Made by a program: the position numbers and the translations under genes. A stretch of 64,000 bases of DNA from the NCBI RefSeq assembly GCF_038896935.1, contig NZ_JBANDC010000015.1, positions 68,131 to 132,130 of the forward strand. The letters are read 5' to 3'. The DNA is from Collimonas rhizosphaerae (GTDB lineage Bacteria; Pseudomonadota; Gammaproteobacteria; Burkholderiales; Burkholderiaceae_D). Shown piece after piece: positions 34,492-42,510 of this stretch; the stretch's first letter is position 1; each line of letters opens with the position of its first letter. Under the pieces are notes generated by a model. The model had not been told where the DNA came from. It worked only from the letters and a program-made list of their open reading frames with translations, and ran no database searches.

Positions 34492-35745
34492 TCAACGGGG
34501 CCGGCGGACGGAGGCGGCCATGCGCCGGCTGGATGACCAGTCAGCCAGCCGGACTTTTTCACGAATCGCCGCACAGGCTTGCAAGATCTGCTGGATTTCC
34601 ACTTCGGTCAGGCCGGAGTTGAGCGTCAGCCTGACCAGAGAACGGTTCTTGGGTGTCGCCGGGGCGCAAAAAACCGCGCCGAAAATGCCTTCCTCTTCCA
34701 GCGCTTTGCGCAACACCAGTGTCATCGGCTCTGTGCCGGCTTCCAGCGCGATGATTTGTTCGGTGCCGTCGCTGACGTTGTAGCCCAGGTCGCTCAAGCC
34801 ATCGCGTATGCGGCGCGCATTGCGGTGCAAGACAAGACGGCGATCGTCGGCGCTGCGAATGAAATCGAGCGCTGCATCGAACCAGGCAAGTTCATGTCCC
34901 AGCAAGCAGGAACTGAAAATGGCGGGGCGTGAAGCCGACAGGAAATAGCCTTTGAACTTGCTGGAACAGGTAATGAATCCGGCCCGCCCGCCAAACGCCT
35001 TGGCCAACGACGCAGTACGGAAATGCACGCGTTCGGACAAGCCCATTTGCACTACCAGACCGGCGCCTCCCGGTCCATGCGTGCCGAGCGAGTGCGACTC
35101 ATCCACCACCAGAATGCTGCCGCTGTCTTCGGCAATGGCCAGCACTTCCGGCAAAGGACAGACGCTGCCCGAGGTGCTGTAGACGGCGTCGACCACAATC
35201 ACCCCCGCGCCATGCTTAAGCACCTGGCGCCGTAAATGCTCGATCTCGTTGTGCAGAAACGGCACCGGACGCGCCTGCCCGGAATGCACGCCTTCCCACA
35301 GCGATGCATGGGCTTGCATATCCAGATACACCGGCACGCTTGGGCCGGCAATGCTTTGCATCAATCCGACATTGCCACTCCAGCCGGATTGCGTGACAAG
35401 GCCATCTTCCGATTCCATGAAGCGAGCCAGCCGTTGCTCGAGACGGTGCTGAGGACTGCCCTCCTGTAAAAACACCTGTGACATCAACAAATTAACGTCG
35501 CCCTGCTTCAGGCGCGATACCTGGGCTTCAATCAGGGCCGGCTCCGCCGCGATGCATAGGTAGTCGTTGCTGGACAGGTAAATTGCATCCGGACCGGGCG
35601 CGCACCATTTATGCAGGTGTTCGCCGCCCAGCAGTCTTTCGATGCGATCAATATAATGCTCGTCCATCCGAGCTGATACGAACGCAGGCAGCCGTTGCTC
35701 CGCTGCCGAAGTTAAATCAGCATGGTAGCTTGTAGTTAGTGGCAT
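34492..35745 (-). CDS. CqsA/LqsA-type alpha-hydroxyketone autoinducer synthase
   Basis: A 417-residue PLP enzyme of the alpha-oxoamine synthase family that should join an acyl-CoA with an amino acid to make an alpha-hydroxyketone signal. The PLP lysine is K249 (RTASLAKAFGGRAGFI). The substrate and cofactor segments SGWSGNVGLMQSI and VVDESHSLGTHGPGGAG are present. It resembles Vibrio CqsA, Legionella LqsA and Janthinobacterium JqsA. The divergent kinase and regulator genes confirm the assignment. The start has a GGGAGA ribosome site. Confidence 0.9.
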   Translation of the reverse strand: MPLTTSYHADLTSAAEQRLPAFVSARMDEHYIDRIERLLGGEHLHKWCAPGPDAIYLSSNDYLCIAAEPALIEAQVSRLKQGDVNLLMSQVFLQEGSPQHRLEQRLARFMESEDGLVTQSGWSGNVGLMQSIAGPSVPVYLDMQAHASLWEGVHSGQARPVPFLHNEIEHLRRQVLKHGAGVIVVDAVYSTSGSVCPLPEVLAIAEDSGSILVVDESHSLGTHGPGGAGLVVQMGLSERVHFRTASLAKAFGGRAGFITCSSKFKGYFLSASRPAIFSSCLLGHELAWFDAALDFIRSADDRRLVLHRNARRIRDGLSDLGYNVSDGTEQIIALEAGTEPMTLVLRKALEEEGIFGAVFCAPATPKNRSLVRLTLNSGLTEVEIQQILQACAAIREKVRLADWSSSRRMAASVRRPR

Positions 35746-35762
35746 AATTTTCTCCCAAGACA

Positions 35763-35791
35763 CTACTCTGTTGACATGCCAGACAGAGTAG
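35763..35791. promoter_or_regulatory. Inverted repeat in the leader of the autoinducer synthase gene
   Basis: CTACTCTGT and ACAGAGTAG are perfect 9-base arms with an 11-base spacer, 18 bases upstream of the synthase ATG. The repeat lies where an RNA leader hairpin or a regulator site would act on the synthase. A TATAAT -10 element for the divergent kinase gene is at 35890-35895. Confidence 0.5.
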
Positions 35792-35915
35792 CCAGCGCTC
35801 GCCTGCCTGGAATCTGGAGCCGAGCTGAGCAAATGGTTGTGAAAGCGCGGTAATCAGCCGGCCCATCAACTAAGTGCAGCGCAGCAATTTATAATAGGCT
35901 AATATTTCACCTCCC

Positions 35916-37241
35916 ATGATTGAGCACACAAGCATTCGGAGCCGGATAAGCCAGCGCTGGCCGGCCTGGCGCAACGCCACAAGTACATGGTGGTCCCACT
36001 TTTATGGGCAATACAACAACTCCATCGAACGTTTCATGGTGCTGGCATGGGTCGCCATCGTCGGCATGCCGCTGTACTACGTCGTGTGGGCGTACTGGTT
36101 TCCGCAACCTTATGAAAATCTCGCCTTGCGGATTGTGGGTGTAGTGATTTGCCTGCCCGCTATCTTCCTCCGGCACCTGATTCCAAAAAAATGGCTGACC
36201 GTCTATTTTTTTATCGGATTGACTTATGTAGCGCCATTTTTCTTCACTTTCATGTTTCTGATGAACGATGGCTCCTCGATCTGGGGCCAGTCACTGCTGA
36301 TAGCGCTAATCATTCTGTTCCATTTCGACACCACCTTAGCCTTCCTGTCCTATGTCATAGGAAGCGCACTGGCTTATGCCGTTTATGCAACGATCCACGG
36401 CAGTCTCATGCCGCTCAGCGTCCAGATGCTGGAACAAGTGCCGATTCAGCTGTTCGCTGTCTTTACGGTGTCGCTCGCCAAGGTCGGCAGAAAGGTGCTG
36501 GCGCAGGAGAAACTGGCGGGCATGGCGACCGCGCTGGCGACGGTGTCGCACGAACTGCGCACGCCTTTGCGCAGCATCAACGCCAATGCACGCGGCCTGA
36601 GCCGCCTGCTGCAGGAAAACGCCGTGCAGGCGACGCCAAGCCAGCTGCCGATGGAAAAAGCGCTGGCCCGGATCGAACTCGAAGTGCGGCACATGAACAA
36701 CGTGATTGACCTGTTCCTGCTGAGCGCCTCGACCGGCAGGGAAAACCTGATCCCGAAGGACATCGTGTCGATGGCGGCCGTGGTCGAACTGATGATGCAA
36801 CGCTATCCGTTCGTCAACCAGGAACAGCGCGATCTGGTGGCCGTCACGGTGCGCTCCGATTTTCGTTTGCTGGGACAGGTCGAGCTGTGCTCGATGGTCC
36901 TGATCAATTTGCTGCGCAATGCGCTGACCTCGATCCAGCGCGTCGGCAAGGGCCGCGTCCGGATCGTGGTGGACGGCGCCCGCGCCCGGCCACGGCTGTT
37001 GTTCATCGATACCGGCTGCGGCATTGAAGCCGGGCGCGCATCGCAGATTTTCGAACGCTTTTACGCTTATCCCGAATCCAGCGGCACCGGCATCGGGCTG
37101 GCGTTCTGCAAAGATGTGCTGGAAGCCTGGGGAGCCCGCATACGCGTGGTTTCGCGGCCGCTGGGCTACACCATTTTTGTATTGGATTTTCCACCCATGG
37201 TGCAACAAAAAGCAGCAGATGTCCGCTCTCTGTTAAATTAA
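35916..37241 (+). CDS. Quorum-sensing sensor histidine kinase, LqsS/JqsS-type
   Basis: A 441-residue membrane kinase. The first 190 residues hold about six hydrophobic segments with short loops, the CqsS/LqsS sensor layout for alpha-hydroxyketones. The dimerisation box SHELRTPLRS has phosphorylated H212. The ATPase domain has NLLRNALTSI and GTGIGLAFCKDV. It ends after the kinase domain, without the receiver of Vibrio CqsS, as in Legionella LqsS. It is divergent from the synthase gene and 53 bases before the regulator gene. Confidence 0.87.
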   Translation: MIEHTSIRSRISQRWPAWRNATSTWWSHFYGQYNNSIERFMVLAWVAIVGMPLYYVVWAYWFPQPYENLALRIVGVVICLPAIFLRHLIPKKWLTVYFFIGLTYVAPFFFTFMFLMNDGSSIWGQSLLIALIILFHFDTTLAFLSYVIGSALAYAVYATIHGSLMPLSVQMLEQVPIQLFAVFTVSLAKVGRKVLAQEKLAGMATALATVSHELRTPLRSINANARGLSRLLQENAVQATPSQLPMEKALARIELEVRHMNNVIDLFLLSASTGRENLIPKDIVSMAAVVELMMQRYPFVNQEQRDLVAVTVRSDFRLLGQVELCSMVLINLLRNALTSIQRVGKGRVRIVVDGARARPRLLFIDTGCGIEAGRASQIFERFYAYPESSGTGIGLAFCKDVLEAWGARIRVVSRPLGYTIFVLDFPPMVQQKAADVRSLLN

Positions 37242-37294
37242 CTGTCTTTCCATATCAGGCGCTTTGCCTCTTTCCTTGGCCTGCATTGCCCGAC

Positions 37295-38308
37295 ATGAAT
37301 ATTTCGTTACCTGTTTATCAACATCCGACCCTGACTATCCTCATCGATGATAGCCAGAGCTTCCTGGACAGCCTGGCTTTCCAGCTGCCGCCGCACATGG
37401 CGCGCAAAGTGTTCCACGATACCCAGGCCGCCCTCGACTGGCTGCGCGACGCTTACCGCCATTCGCCCAGCAAGAGCCAGTCGATCCGGGTCAACTACGA
37501 CGAACAGGCATTCTCGTTCGAGCGGCGCACGGTGGCGGTCGATATCGAGCAGATTTACCGGCAATCGATGAACCGCCGGCGTTTCCTGCTGCCGTCGGTG
37601 CTGGTGATCGACTACGCCATGCCGCAAATGAATGGCCTGGCGTTTTGCCAGGCGGTGCAAGACCTGCCTTGCAAAAAGATCCTGTTTACCGGCCAGGCCG
37701 ACGAAAAGATCGCCATCGACGCCTTCAACCGCGGCCTGATCGACCGTTTCATCAAGAAGAGCGACCACGACGCGCTGGACCGCCTGGAACTGGAGATCCG
37801 CAGCCTGCAAAAGGAATTTTTCCACGCCCAGTCGCTGACGCTGAAAGACCTGCTGTCGCGCCATTCCTTCACCTTCCTGTCCGACCCGGCCCTGGAAACG
37901 CTGGTCGAGCAGCTGTGCAAGCGGCATGGCTTCGTCGAGTATTACCTGTTTCCCAACCCGACCGGCATCCTGTTCTTCGACATGCACGGCAAGGCGACCC
38001 TGATGGTGGTGGAAACCGAGGCCAGCCTGATGTCGCAGCTGGAGGTGGCGCAGGACTATGGTGCGCCGCTGGAATTGCTGACCGGTTTGCGCGAATTGCG
38101 GCTGGTGCCGTTCTTTTCCGACAGCGGCGGCATGTATACCGACGCGTTGCGCCACGATTGGCTATCATATTGCTTGCCGGCACAAATTTGTTTCGGTGCC
38201 CAGGACTACTACTGGGCGCTGTTTGATTTCCCCAGCCATTATTTACGTGAACCTTTTTATTCATTGGCGGATTTTTTACGCGACCAGTCCGCCGACATAA
38301 AATCATAG
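37295..38308 (+). CDS. LqsR/JqsR-like response regulator with a non-DNA-binding output domain
   Basis: A 337-residue regulator. The receiver has an acidic pair (D18/D19) and phosphoacceptor D106 (VLVIDYAMPQMNG). The roughly 85-residue gap between these elements is much longer than in normal receivers (about 45), so an insert lies inside the domain. The second half (from HSFTFLSDPALETLVEQLCKRHGFVEYYLF) shows no helix-turn-helix and matches the unusual output region of LqsR-type proteins. How it transmits the signal is unknown. A TTG 9 bases earlier is a weaker start. Confidence 0.83.
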   Translation: MNISLPVYQHPTLTILIDDSQSFLDSLAFQLPPHMARKVFHDTQAALDWLRDAYRHSPSKSQSIRVNYDEQAFSFERRTVAVDIEQIYRQSMNRRRFLLPSVLVIDYAMPQMNGLAFCQAVQDLPCKKILFTGQADEKIAIDAFNRGLIDRFIKKSDHDALDRLELEIRSLQKEFFHAQSLTLKDLLSRHSFTFLSDPALETLVEQLCKRHGFVEYYLFPNPTGILFFDMHGKATLMVVETEASLMSQLEVAQDYGAPLELLTGLRELRLVPFFSDSGGMYTDALRHDWLSYCLPAQICFGAQDYYWALFDFPSHYLREPFYSLADFLRDQSADIKS

Positions 38309-38323
38309 GATCCTGAAAATCAC

Positions 38324-39061
38324 ATGCTGCAAAGCGAAACCGCTCCTCGATTATCCGCGCCCGACCTGCTGCAGGTGGTGCAAGCCCCTGACTGGGAGCA
38401 GCTGCGCACATGCATGCAGCGCCTGCTGGCGCAGCTCGGCGTTTGCGATTTCATGTTGCAGATGGAGATTGCCAGCGTCAACGGCACATCGCAGGTGCAG
38501 CTGTTCGGCAGCCTGCCAAACCCGTTGCTGCAGCAGTTCAGCCAGCCGGCCGACGACAAGACCGATCCGGTCCGGCAGCATCTCGCGCGCTCTTGCCTGC
38601 CGCTGAACTGGCAAGTCGACCAGTTGTGCCTGCTGCATGGCGGACAGGTTTATCCATTGTTGAAAGCCAGGGGCGTCACGCAAGGCATGAGCCTGGCGCT
38701 GCACAGCAAGCACGCGGTGAGCCGCCTCGATTTCTACAGCAACGCGGCGCGCCCGGCCGCGCTGCCTGTCGCAGCCCAGGCCGACGCCCTGCTGCTTGGC
38801 GTATACCTGCAGGAAGCGGCGGAGCGCTTGTGGCGCAAGGTTGCTCCGAACCAGGAACCGATTTTATCGGCGCGCGAACTGGAATGCCTGCGCTGGAGCG
38901 CCGACGGCAAGACCAGCAGCGAAATCGGACTGATCCTGGGCATATCGCAGCGCACCGTGTATTTCCACATGAAGAATGTGGCGATGAAACTGGGCGTCTA
39001 TAGTACCCGCCACGCTATCAGCAGAGCGGTCATGATGGGTATCATCAAACCCAATACCTGA
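38324..39061 (+). CDS. LuxR-family regulator with autoinducer-binding-like domain
   Basis: A 245-residue protein. The N-terminal part fits the autoinducer-binding domain (DWEQLRTCMQRLLAQLGVCDFMLQMEI, VKQGMSLALHSKHA-like core). The C-terminal LuxR helix-turn-helix covers about residues 180-226 (LSARELECLRWSADGKTSSEI, ISQRTVYFHMKNVAMKLGV). No luxI gene is in the window, so this is a LuxR solo here. It begins 15 bases after the LqsR-like gene and is probably in the same operon, which links the two signalling types. Confidence 0.87.
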   Translation: MLQSETAPRLSAPDLLQVVQAPDWEQLRTCMQRLLAQLGVCDFMLQMEIASVNGTSQVQLFGSLPNPLLQQFSQPADDKTDPVRQHLARSCLPLNWQVDQLCLLHGGQVYPLLKARGVTQGMSLALHSKHAVSRLDFYSNAARPAALPVAAQADALLLGVYLQEAAERLWRKVAPNQEPILSARELECLRWSADGKTSSEIGLILGISQRTVYFHMKNVAMKLGVYSTRHAISRAVMMGIIKPNT

Positions 39062-39124
39062 ACCGCCAGGCACCGGCTTCCCGTGCCGTGTCGCAGCTGG
39101 CCGAATAAGCCGGCCTGCAGCAAT

Positions 39125-39379
39125 TCAAGGCGCCATGCCGGAACAGGATGAAAGCGCCGCCACCAGTTCCGGCTGGCGGCTGGCGTCGCTGCGTAGCTGC
39201 TGCGCGGTGATGCCATGGTCCGCCGCATGCGCTGCCAGGCAAGCGTCCTGGCTGTCCAGCAAGCTTAGGTCGGCGCCGAAATACAAGATGACGCCGAACG
39301 CCGCGGCGGCAACGGCAAACACCATCAGCGCGATGCGGCCCCCTGCGTTTTTTTGCATATCCCCTGTCATGGATGGCAT
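39125..39379 (-). CDS. Small single-span membrane protein under MarR control
   Basis: An 84-residue protein with one hydrophobic segment (RIALMVFAVAAAAFGVILYFG). A C-terminal part follows with two cysteines (SQDACLAAH and SSCSG) that could form a disulfide outside the membrane. No family recognised. It has a good GAGGGA ribosome site. The operator-like sequence 22 bases upstream matches the one in front of the MarR gene, so it is probably the regulator's target. Confidence 0.6.
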   Translation of the reverse strand: MPSMTGDMQKNAGGRIALMVFAVAAAAFGVILYFGADLSLLDSQDACLAAHAADHGITAQQLRSDASRQPELVAALSSCSGMAP

Positions 39380-39400
39380 GGCGATTCCCTCGCAAAAGAA

Positions 39401-39416
39401 GTTAGCTAAACAACCA
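39401..39416. promoter_or_regulatory. Putative MarR operator, target-gene copy
   Basis: GTTAGCTAAACAACCA differs at only two central bases from the site at 39917-39932 before the MarR gene. It lies 22 bases upstream of the small membrane protein start, nearly the same distance as the other copy has from its gene. Confidence 0.6.
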
Positions 39417-39477
39417 ATTGGATAAAAATTTAGGCAGGCATGCGCGCCTGCCTTCTGTCTTGTGTACGAACCGGCAA

Positions 39478-39894
39478 TCAGCCGATGCTTTCCCTGACCC
39501 CGCGCAAGGCGCTGATCGAATCGTCGAAGCGGTCGCCACCTACCTGTCCGCGCAAACGCTGGGCCACCTCCGCACTGACGGCGTTGATCGGGCCATCCAG
39601 CGCCAGCGCCGCGGCGGTCGGGAAGATATTCCATTCGCGGCCGTCGGCGGCGGACGGACGGCGCTCGATGAGCTGCTTCGCTAGCAGCGCGTCCAGCAAG
39701 CGCGTCGCCGTCGGCCTGGCTATGCCGAAGATATCGGCCAGTTCGCTGTTAAGCAGGCCAGGGTGCCGCAGCACTGCGCGCAGGACAAAACCCTGCGGCG
39801 CAGTCAGGTCGAATGGCTGGTAGGCCGCATTCCACTCACGCTCGACGATGCGCGCCAGGGCGGTAGTGTTGAAATAAAGGCAGTGGTCAAACAT
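39478..39894 (-). CDS. MarR-family transcriptional regulator
   Basis: A 138-residue winged-helix repressor (FDLTAPQGFVLRAVLRHPGLLNSELADIFGIARPTATRLLDALLAKQLIERRPSAADGRE). The DNA-reading helix and the DGR wing are plain. It is inferred to bind the GTTAGCTA-type sites before itself and before the small membrane protein gene. The ligand is unknown. Confidence 0.9.
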   Translation of the reverse strand: MFDHCLYFNTTALARIVEREWNAAYQPFDLTAPQGFVLRAVLRHPGLLNSELADIFGIARPTATRLLDALLAKQLIERRPSAADGREWNIFPTAAALALDGPINAVSAEVAQRLRGQVGGDRFDDSISALRGVRESIG

Positions 39895-39913
39895 GGCTTT
39901 ATTCTAGAACGAT

Positions 39914-39933
39914 ATGGTTAGCTAGGCAACCAT
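39914..39933. promoter_or_regulatory. Putative MarR operator, autoregulatory copy
   Basis: A dyad with perfect arms ATGGTT and AACCAT around AGCTAGGC, ending 20 bases upstream of the MarR start. The inner GTTAGCTAGGCAACCA is shared with 39401-39416. Confidence 0.65.
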
Positions 39934-40023
39934 TATTCTGCAGCCGTTAGCTGCCTGGAACCGGCATGCGCGGATTTTGCATGGATACCCTTGCTGTTTT
40001 GGTATTTCACCACTACATTGATA

Positions 40024-40041
40024 ACAACGAACATTCGGTAC
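40024..40041. promoter_or_regulatory. Imperfect TetR operator before the TetR gene
   Basis: ACAACGA-ACAT-TCGGTAC has one full half-site (TCGGTAC) and a partly matching second half compared with the perfect operator at 40687-40704. It lies 21 bases upstream of the TetR start, consistent with weak autoregulation. Confidence 0.55.
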
Positions 40042-40061
40042 ACTCACCAGGTCTAAATATC

Positions 40062-40634
40062 ATGCCAGCAGCTACTCTCTCCCGCGACCAGGTCGTCGAT
40101 CGCATCCTGGCTGCTTTCCGCCGCTATGGTTATGAAGGCAGCAGCCTGTCGCGCCTGTCTGAGGCCACCGGCCTGGGACGGTCGAGCCTTTACCATTATT
40201 TTCCAAACGGCAAGGAAGACATGGCGAGCGCAGCCATGGCAGCGGTCGGCGCCTGGTTTACCCAGCATGTGCTGTCCACCCTGGACAGCCGCGAGGCATC
40301 CGCCATCCGCCTGCAGCGCTTCGCCGGCAAGCTGACCGAGTATTACGCCAATGGCATGGCGCCCTGCCTGATGGACGTATTCACCATCGGCGAAGCCGGG
40401 TCGCTGTTCCAGCAGCACCTGGGCGGGCGCATGCGGGCCCTGATGGCCTTGCTGGCCGGGGTAGCCGAAGAAGCTGGCGTGGATAAGGTGGAAGCCGCCG
40501 TACGCGCGGAGAATGCCGTGGTGGCGATTCAGGGATCGCTGATCGTGTCTCGCGCCCTGGACAGCAACGGCCCCTTTTTGCGCATGATAGAAAATTTCCC
40601 CGCCATCCTGCTTGGCCCTCAGCCGGCCAAGTAA
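40062..40634 (+). CDS. TetR-family transcriptional regulator
   Basis: A 190-residue repressor. The N-terminal helix-turn-helix is clear (DRILAAFRRYGYEGSSLSRLSEATGLGRSSLYHYFPNGKEDM). The ligand-binding half has a YxaF/LmrA-like form. The start MPAATLSRD was chosen because the domain starts at once and because the operator lies just upstream. It is followed by the GST and PNPOx genes, which carry a perfect version of its operator. Confidence 0.88.
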   Translation: MPAATLSRDQVVDRILAAFRRYGYEGSSLSRLSEATGLGRSSLYHYFPNGKEDMASAAMAAVGAWFTQHVLSTLDSREASAIRLQRFAGKLTEYYANGMAPCLMDVFTIGEAGSLFQQHLGGRMRALMALLAGVAEEAGVDKVEAAVRAENAVVAIQGSLIVSRALDSNGPFLRMIENFPAILLGPQPAK

Positions 40635-40659
40635 GGCATTTTTGATTTCCCGCTTTAAC

Positions 40660-40704
40660 TTGACAGCCTGGTTTTGCTTTTGTATTGTACCGATTGTTCG
40701 GTAC
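40660..40704 (+). promoter_or_regulatory. Promoter and perfect TetR operator of the GST operon
   Basis: A TTGACA -35 (40660-40665), a 17-base spacer and a TATTGT -10 (40683-40688). The -10 overlaps an 18-base dyad, GTACCGA-TTGT-TCGGTAC (40687-40704), so repressor binding would cover the promoter. The same half-site TCGGTAC occurs before the TetR gene. Confidence 0.75.
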
Positions 40705-40771
40705 ATGATCATGCAGTTTTCGCCAGGCATCGCTTGCGGTGCTTTTATTCCAGCCTTCCAGGAGATAATCC

Positions 40772-41410
40772 ATGCCAACCGTCCGCCCAGCCCAACCGAT
40801 CCGTCTTTACCGCGCCCCCTTGTCCGGCCATGCCCATCGCGTCCAGCTGTTTCTGTCCCTGCTGGACCTGCCGTTTGAAATGATCGACGTCAACCTCGGC
40901 GCCGGCGAACAGAAAAAGCCTGAGTTCCTGGCGAAAAATCCGTTTGGCCAGGTGCCGGTGATTGAAGACGGCGAAGTCACGCTGGCTGACTCGAACGCGA
41001 TCCTGGTCTACCTGGCAAGCAAATACGGCGACGCCGGCTGGCTGCCGCGCGATCCTTTGGGAGCGGCAACCGTGCAGCGCTTCCTGTCGCTGGCCGCGGG
41101 CGAGATTTTCCGCGGCCCGGCCAGCGCCCGCCTGGCGACCTTGTTCGGCATGCCGCTCGACCTTGGCGCGGCCTGCGCCACCGCCACACGACTGTTCACC
41201 CTGCTGGAGCCGCACCTGGCCAGCCGCCCGTTCCTGGCCGGCGCCCAGGTGACGATTGCCGATGTGGCGGCGTACAGCTACATCGCGCATGCGCCGGAGG
41301 GCGGCGTGGCGCTGGACGACTACCCGCAGATCCGGGCATGGCTGGGACGGGTTGAAGCCTTGCCCGGTTTTGTCGCCATGCAAGCCACGCCACCGGCGCT
41401 GGCGGCCTGA
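40772..41410 (+). CDS. Glutathione S-transferase family protein
   Basis: A 212-residue enzyme. The thioredoxin-like N-terminal domain includes PLSGHAHRVQLFLSLLDLPFEMIDVNL and the glutathione-contact segments NPFGQVPVIEDGE and LADSNAILVYL. The helical C-terminal domain follows (FLAGAQVTIADVAAYSYI). The AGGAG ribosome site is good. First gene of an operon probably repressed by the TetR protein and likely used against an electrophile. Confidence 0.9.
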   Translation: MPTVRPAQPIRLYRAPLSGHAHRVQLFLSLLDLPFEMIDVNLGAGEQKKPEFLAKNPFGQVPVIEDGEVTLADSNAILVYLASKYGDAGWLPRDPLGAATVQRFLSLAAGEIFRGPASARLATLFGMPLDLGAACATATRLFTLLEPHLASRPFLAGAQVTIADVAAYSYIAHAPEGGVALDDYPQIRAWLGRVEALPGFVAMQATPPALAA

Positions 41411-41461
41411 AACCGCGCCCCGGTCATCAATCGATTGGAGCGCCCTGCCAAGGAGCCAAGA

Positions 41462-42442
41462 ATGTCCCATCCTGAAATCGCCGCAACCGGTCCGGACAGC
41501 ACGCCTTTCCATCGCGGCGAACGCACGGCGCAGCAGCGCGCCGGCATGCTTGAAAAGATGGCGAGCCGCGGCCAGCTGCTGCGCAGCTTCATGCCCGACC
41601 AGCACCGCGAGTTTTTCCAGCAGCTGCCGTTCATGATCGTCGGCAGCATCGACCGCGAACAGCAGCCGTGGGCGTCGATCGTCACCGGCGCGCCCGGTTT
41701 CGTGACTTCGCCGGACGCCGAGCACCTGGAGATACATCCGCATGTGCTGGCAGCCGATCCGCTGCGGCAGACGCTGGCCGACAACGCAGCCATCGGCTTG
41801 CTCGGCATCGAACCGCATACCCGCCGCCGCAACCGCATGAACGGCAAGGTCGAGAAAATCGGCGCGGCAGGATGGACGCTGAAGGTAGACCAGAGCTTCG
41901 GCAACTGCCCGAAATATATCCAGGCGCGCCGTCCCACCCTGGTCGAAGGCGACGACGCCGCGGCGCCCGTAGTGCACAGGGCAACCCGGCTGGACGCCGC
42001 GATGCAAGACCTGGTCGCCGGCGCGGACACTTTTTTCATCGCCACGGCCTTCATGGGCAAACCTGCCGATGCAAGCAACCGCCAGTACGGGGTTGACGTG
42101 TCGCATCGCGGCGGCAAACCCGGCTTCGTCCGCATCGACGATGAAAAGACGCTGACGGTGCCCGATTTCGTCGGCAATTCTTTCTTCAACACCATCGGCA
42201 ACCTGGTCGAGCATCCGCGCGCCGGCTTGCTGTTCATCGATTTCGCCAGCGGCGACGTGCTCTACCTGGCGGCCAGCGCCGAGCTGGTCTGGGATGGCCC
42301 CGAAGTGGCGGCATTCAAGGGCGCCGAACGTTTGCTGCGCTTCCGCGTGGAGCAGGCGATACGGGTCGAAGCCTCGCTGCCGCTGCGCTGGAGCGAAGCG
42401 GAACTGTCGCCGGCGCTGGCGCCCATGGGTTCCTGGCAGTGA
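41462..42442 (+). CDS. Pyridoxamine-5'-phosphate-oxidase-fold flavin-binding protein
   Basis: A 326-residue protein with a split-barrel fold: FFQQLPFMIVGSIDREQQPWASIVTGAPGFV at the start and LVEHPRAGLLFIDFASGDVLYLAASAELVW near the end are FMN-binding barrel segments of the PNPOx-like group. The central NCPKYIQARRP segment is typical of this long subfamily. The reaction is unknown. Co-transcription with the GST is likely (51-base gap, AAGGAG ribosome site). Confidence 0.82.
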   Translation: MSHPEIAATGPDSTPFHRGERTAQQRAGMLEKMASRGQLLRSFMPDQHREFFQQLPFMIVGSIDREQQPWASIVTGAPGFVTSPDAEHLEIHPHVLAADPLRQTLADNAAIGLLGIEPHTRRRNRMNGKVEKIGAAGWTLKVDQSFGNCPKYIQARRPTLVEGDDAAAPVVHRATRLDAAMQDLVAGADTFFIATAFMGKPADASNRQYGVDVSHRGGKPGFVRIDDEKTLTVPDFVGNSFFNTIGNLVEHPRAGLLFIDFASGDVLYLAASAELVWDGPEVAAFKGAERLLRFRVEQAIRVEASLPLRWSEAELSPALAPMGSWQ

Positions 42443-42448
42443 TGAAAA

Positions 42449-42482
42449 AAAGCCGGCTGCCTTTTCCAAGGCAGCCGGCTTT
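42449..42482. terminator. Bidirectional intrinsic terminator
   Basis: AAAGCCGGCTGCC and GGCAGCCGGCTTT form a perfect 13-base stem with an 8-base loop. A-rich sequence precedes it and T-rich sequence follows, so it can end both the GST operon and the convergent phosphatase gene. Confidence 0.92.
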
Positions 42483-42510
42483 ATCTTTTTCCCCGCCGAG
42501 CTTGCGCGGA

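Noticed and set aside
36149..36709. Alternative plus-strand frame inside the sensor kinase gene
   Set aside because: It has no ribosome site, no domain, and overlaps a kinase with intact histidine and ATPase motifs.
38324..39061. A complete LuxI/LuxR acyl-homoserine-lactone system
   Set aside because: No LuxI-type synthase gene is in the window; only the LuxR-type receptor is present.
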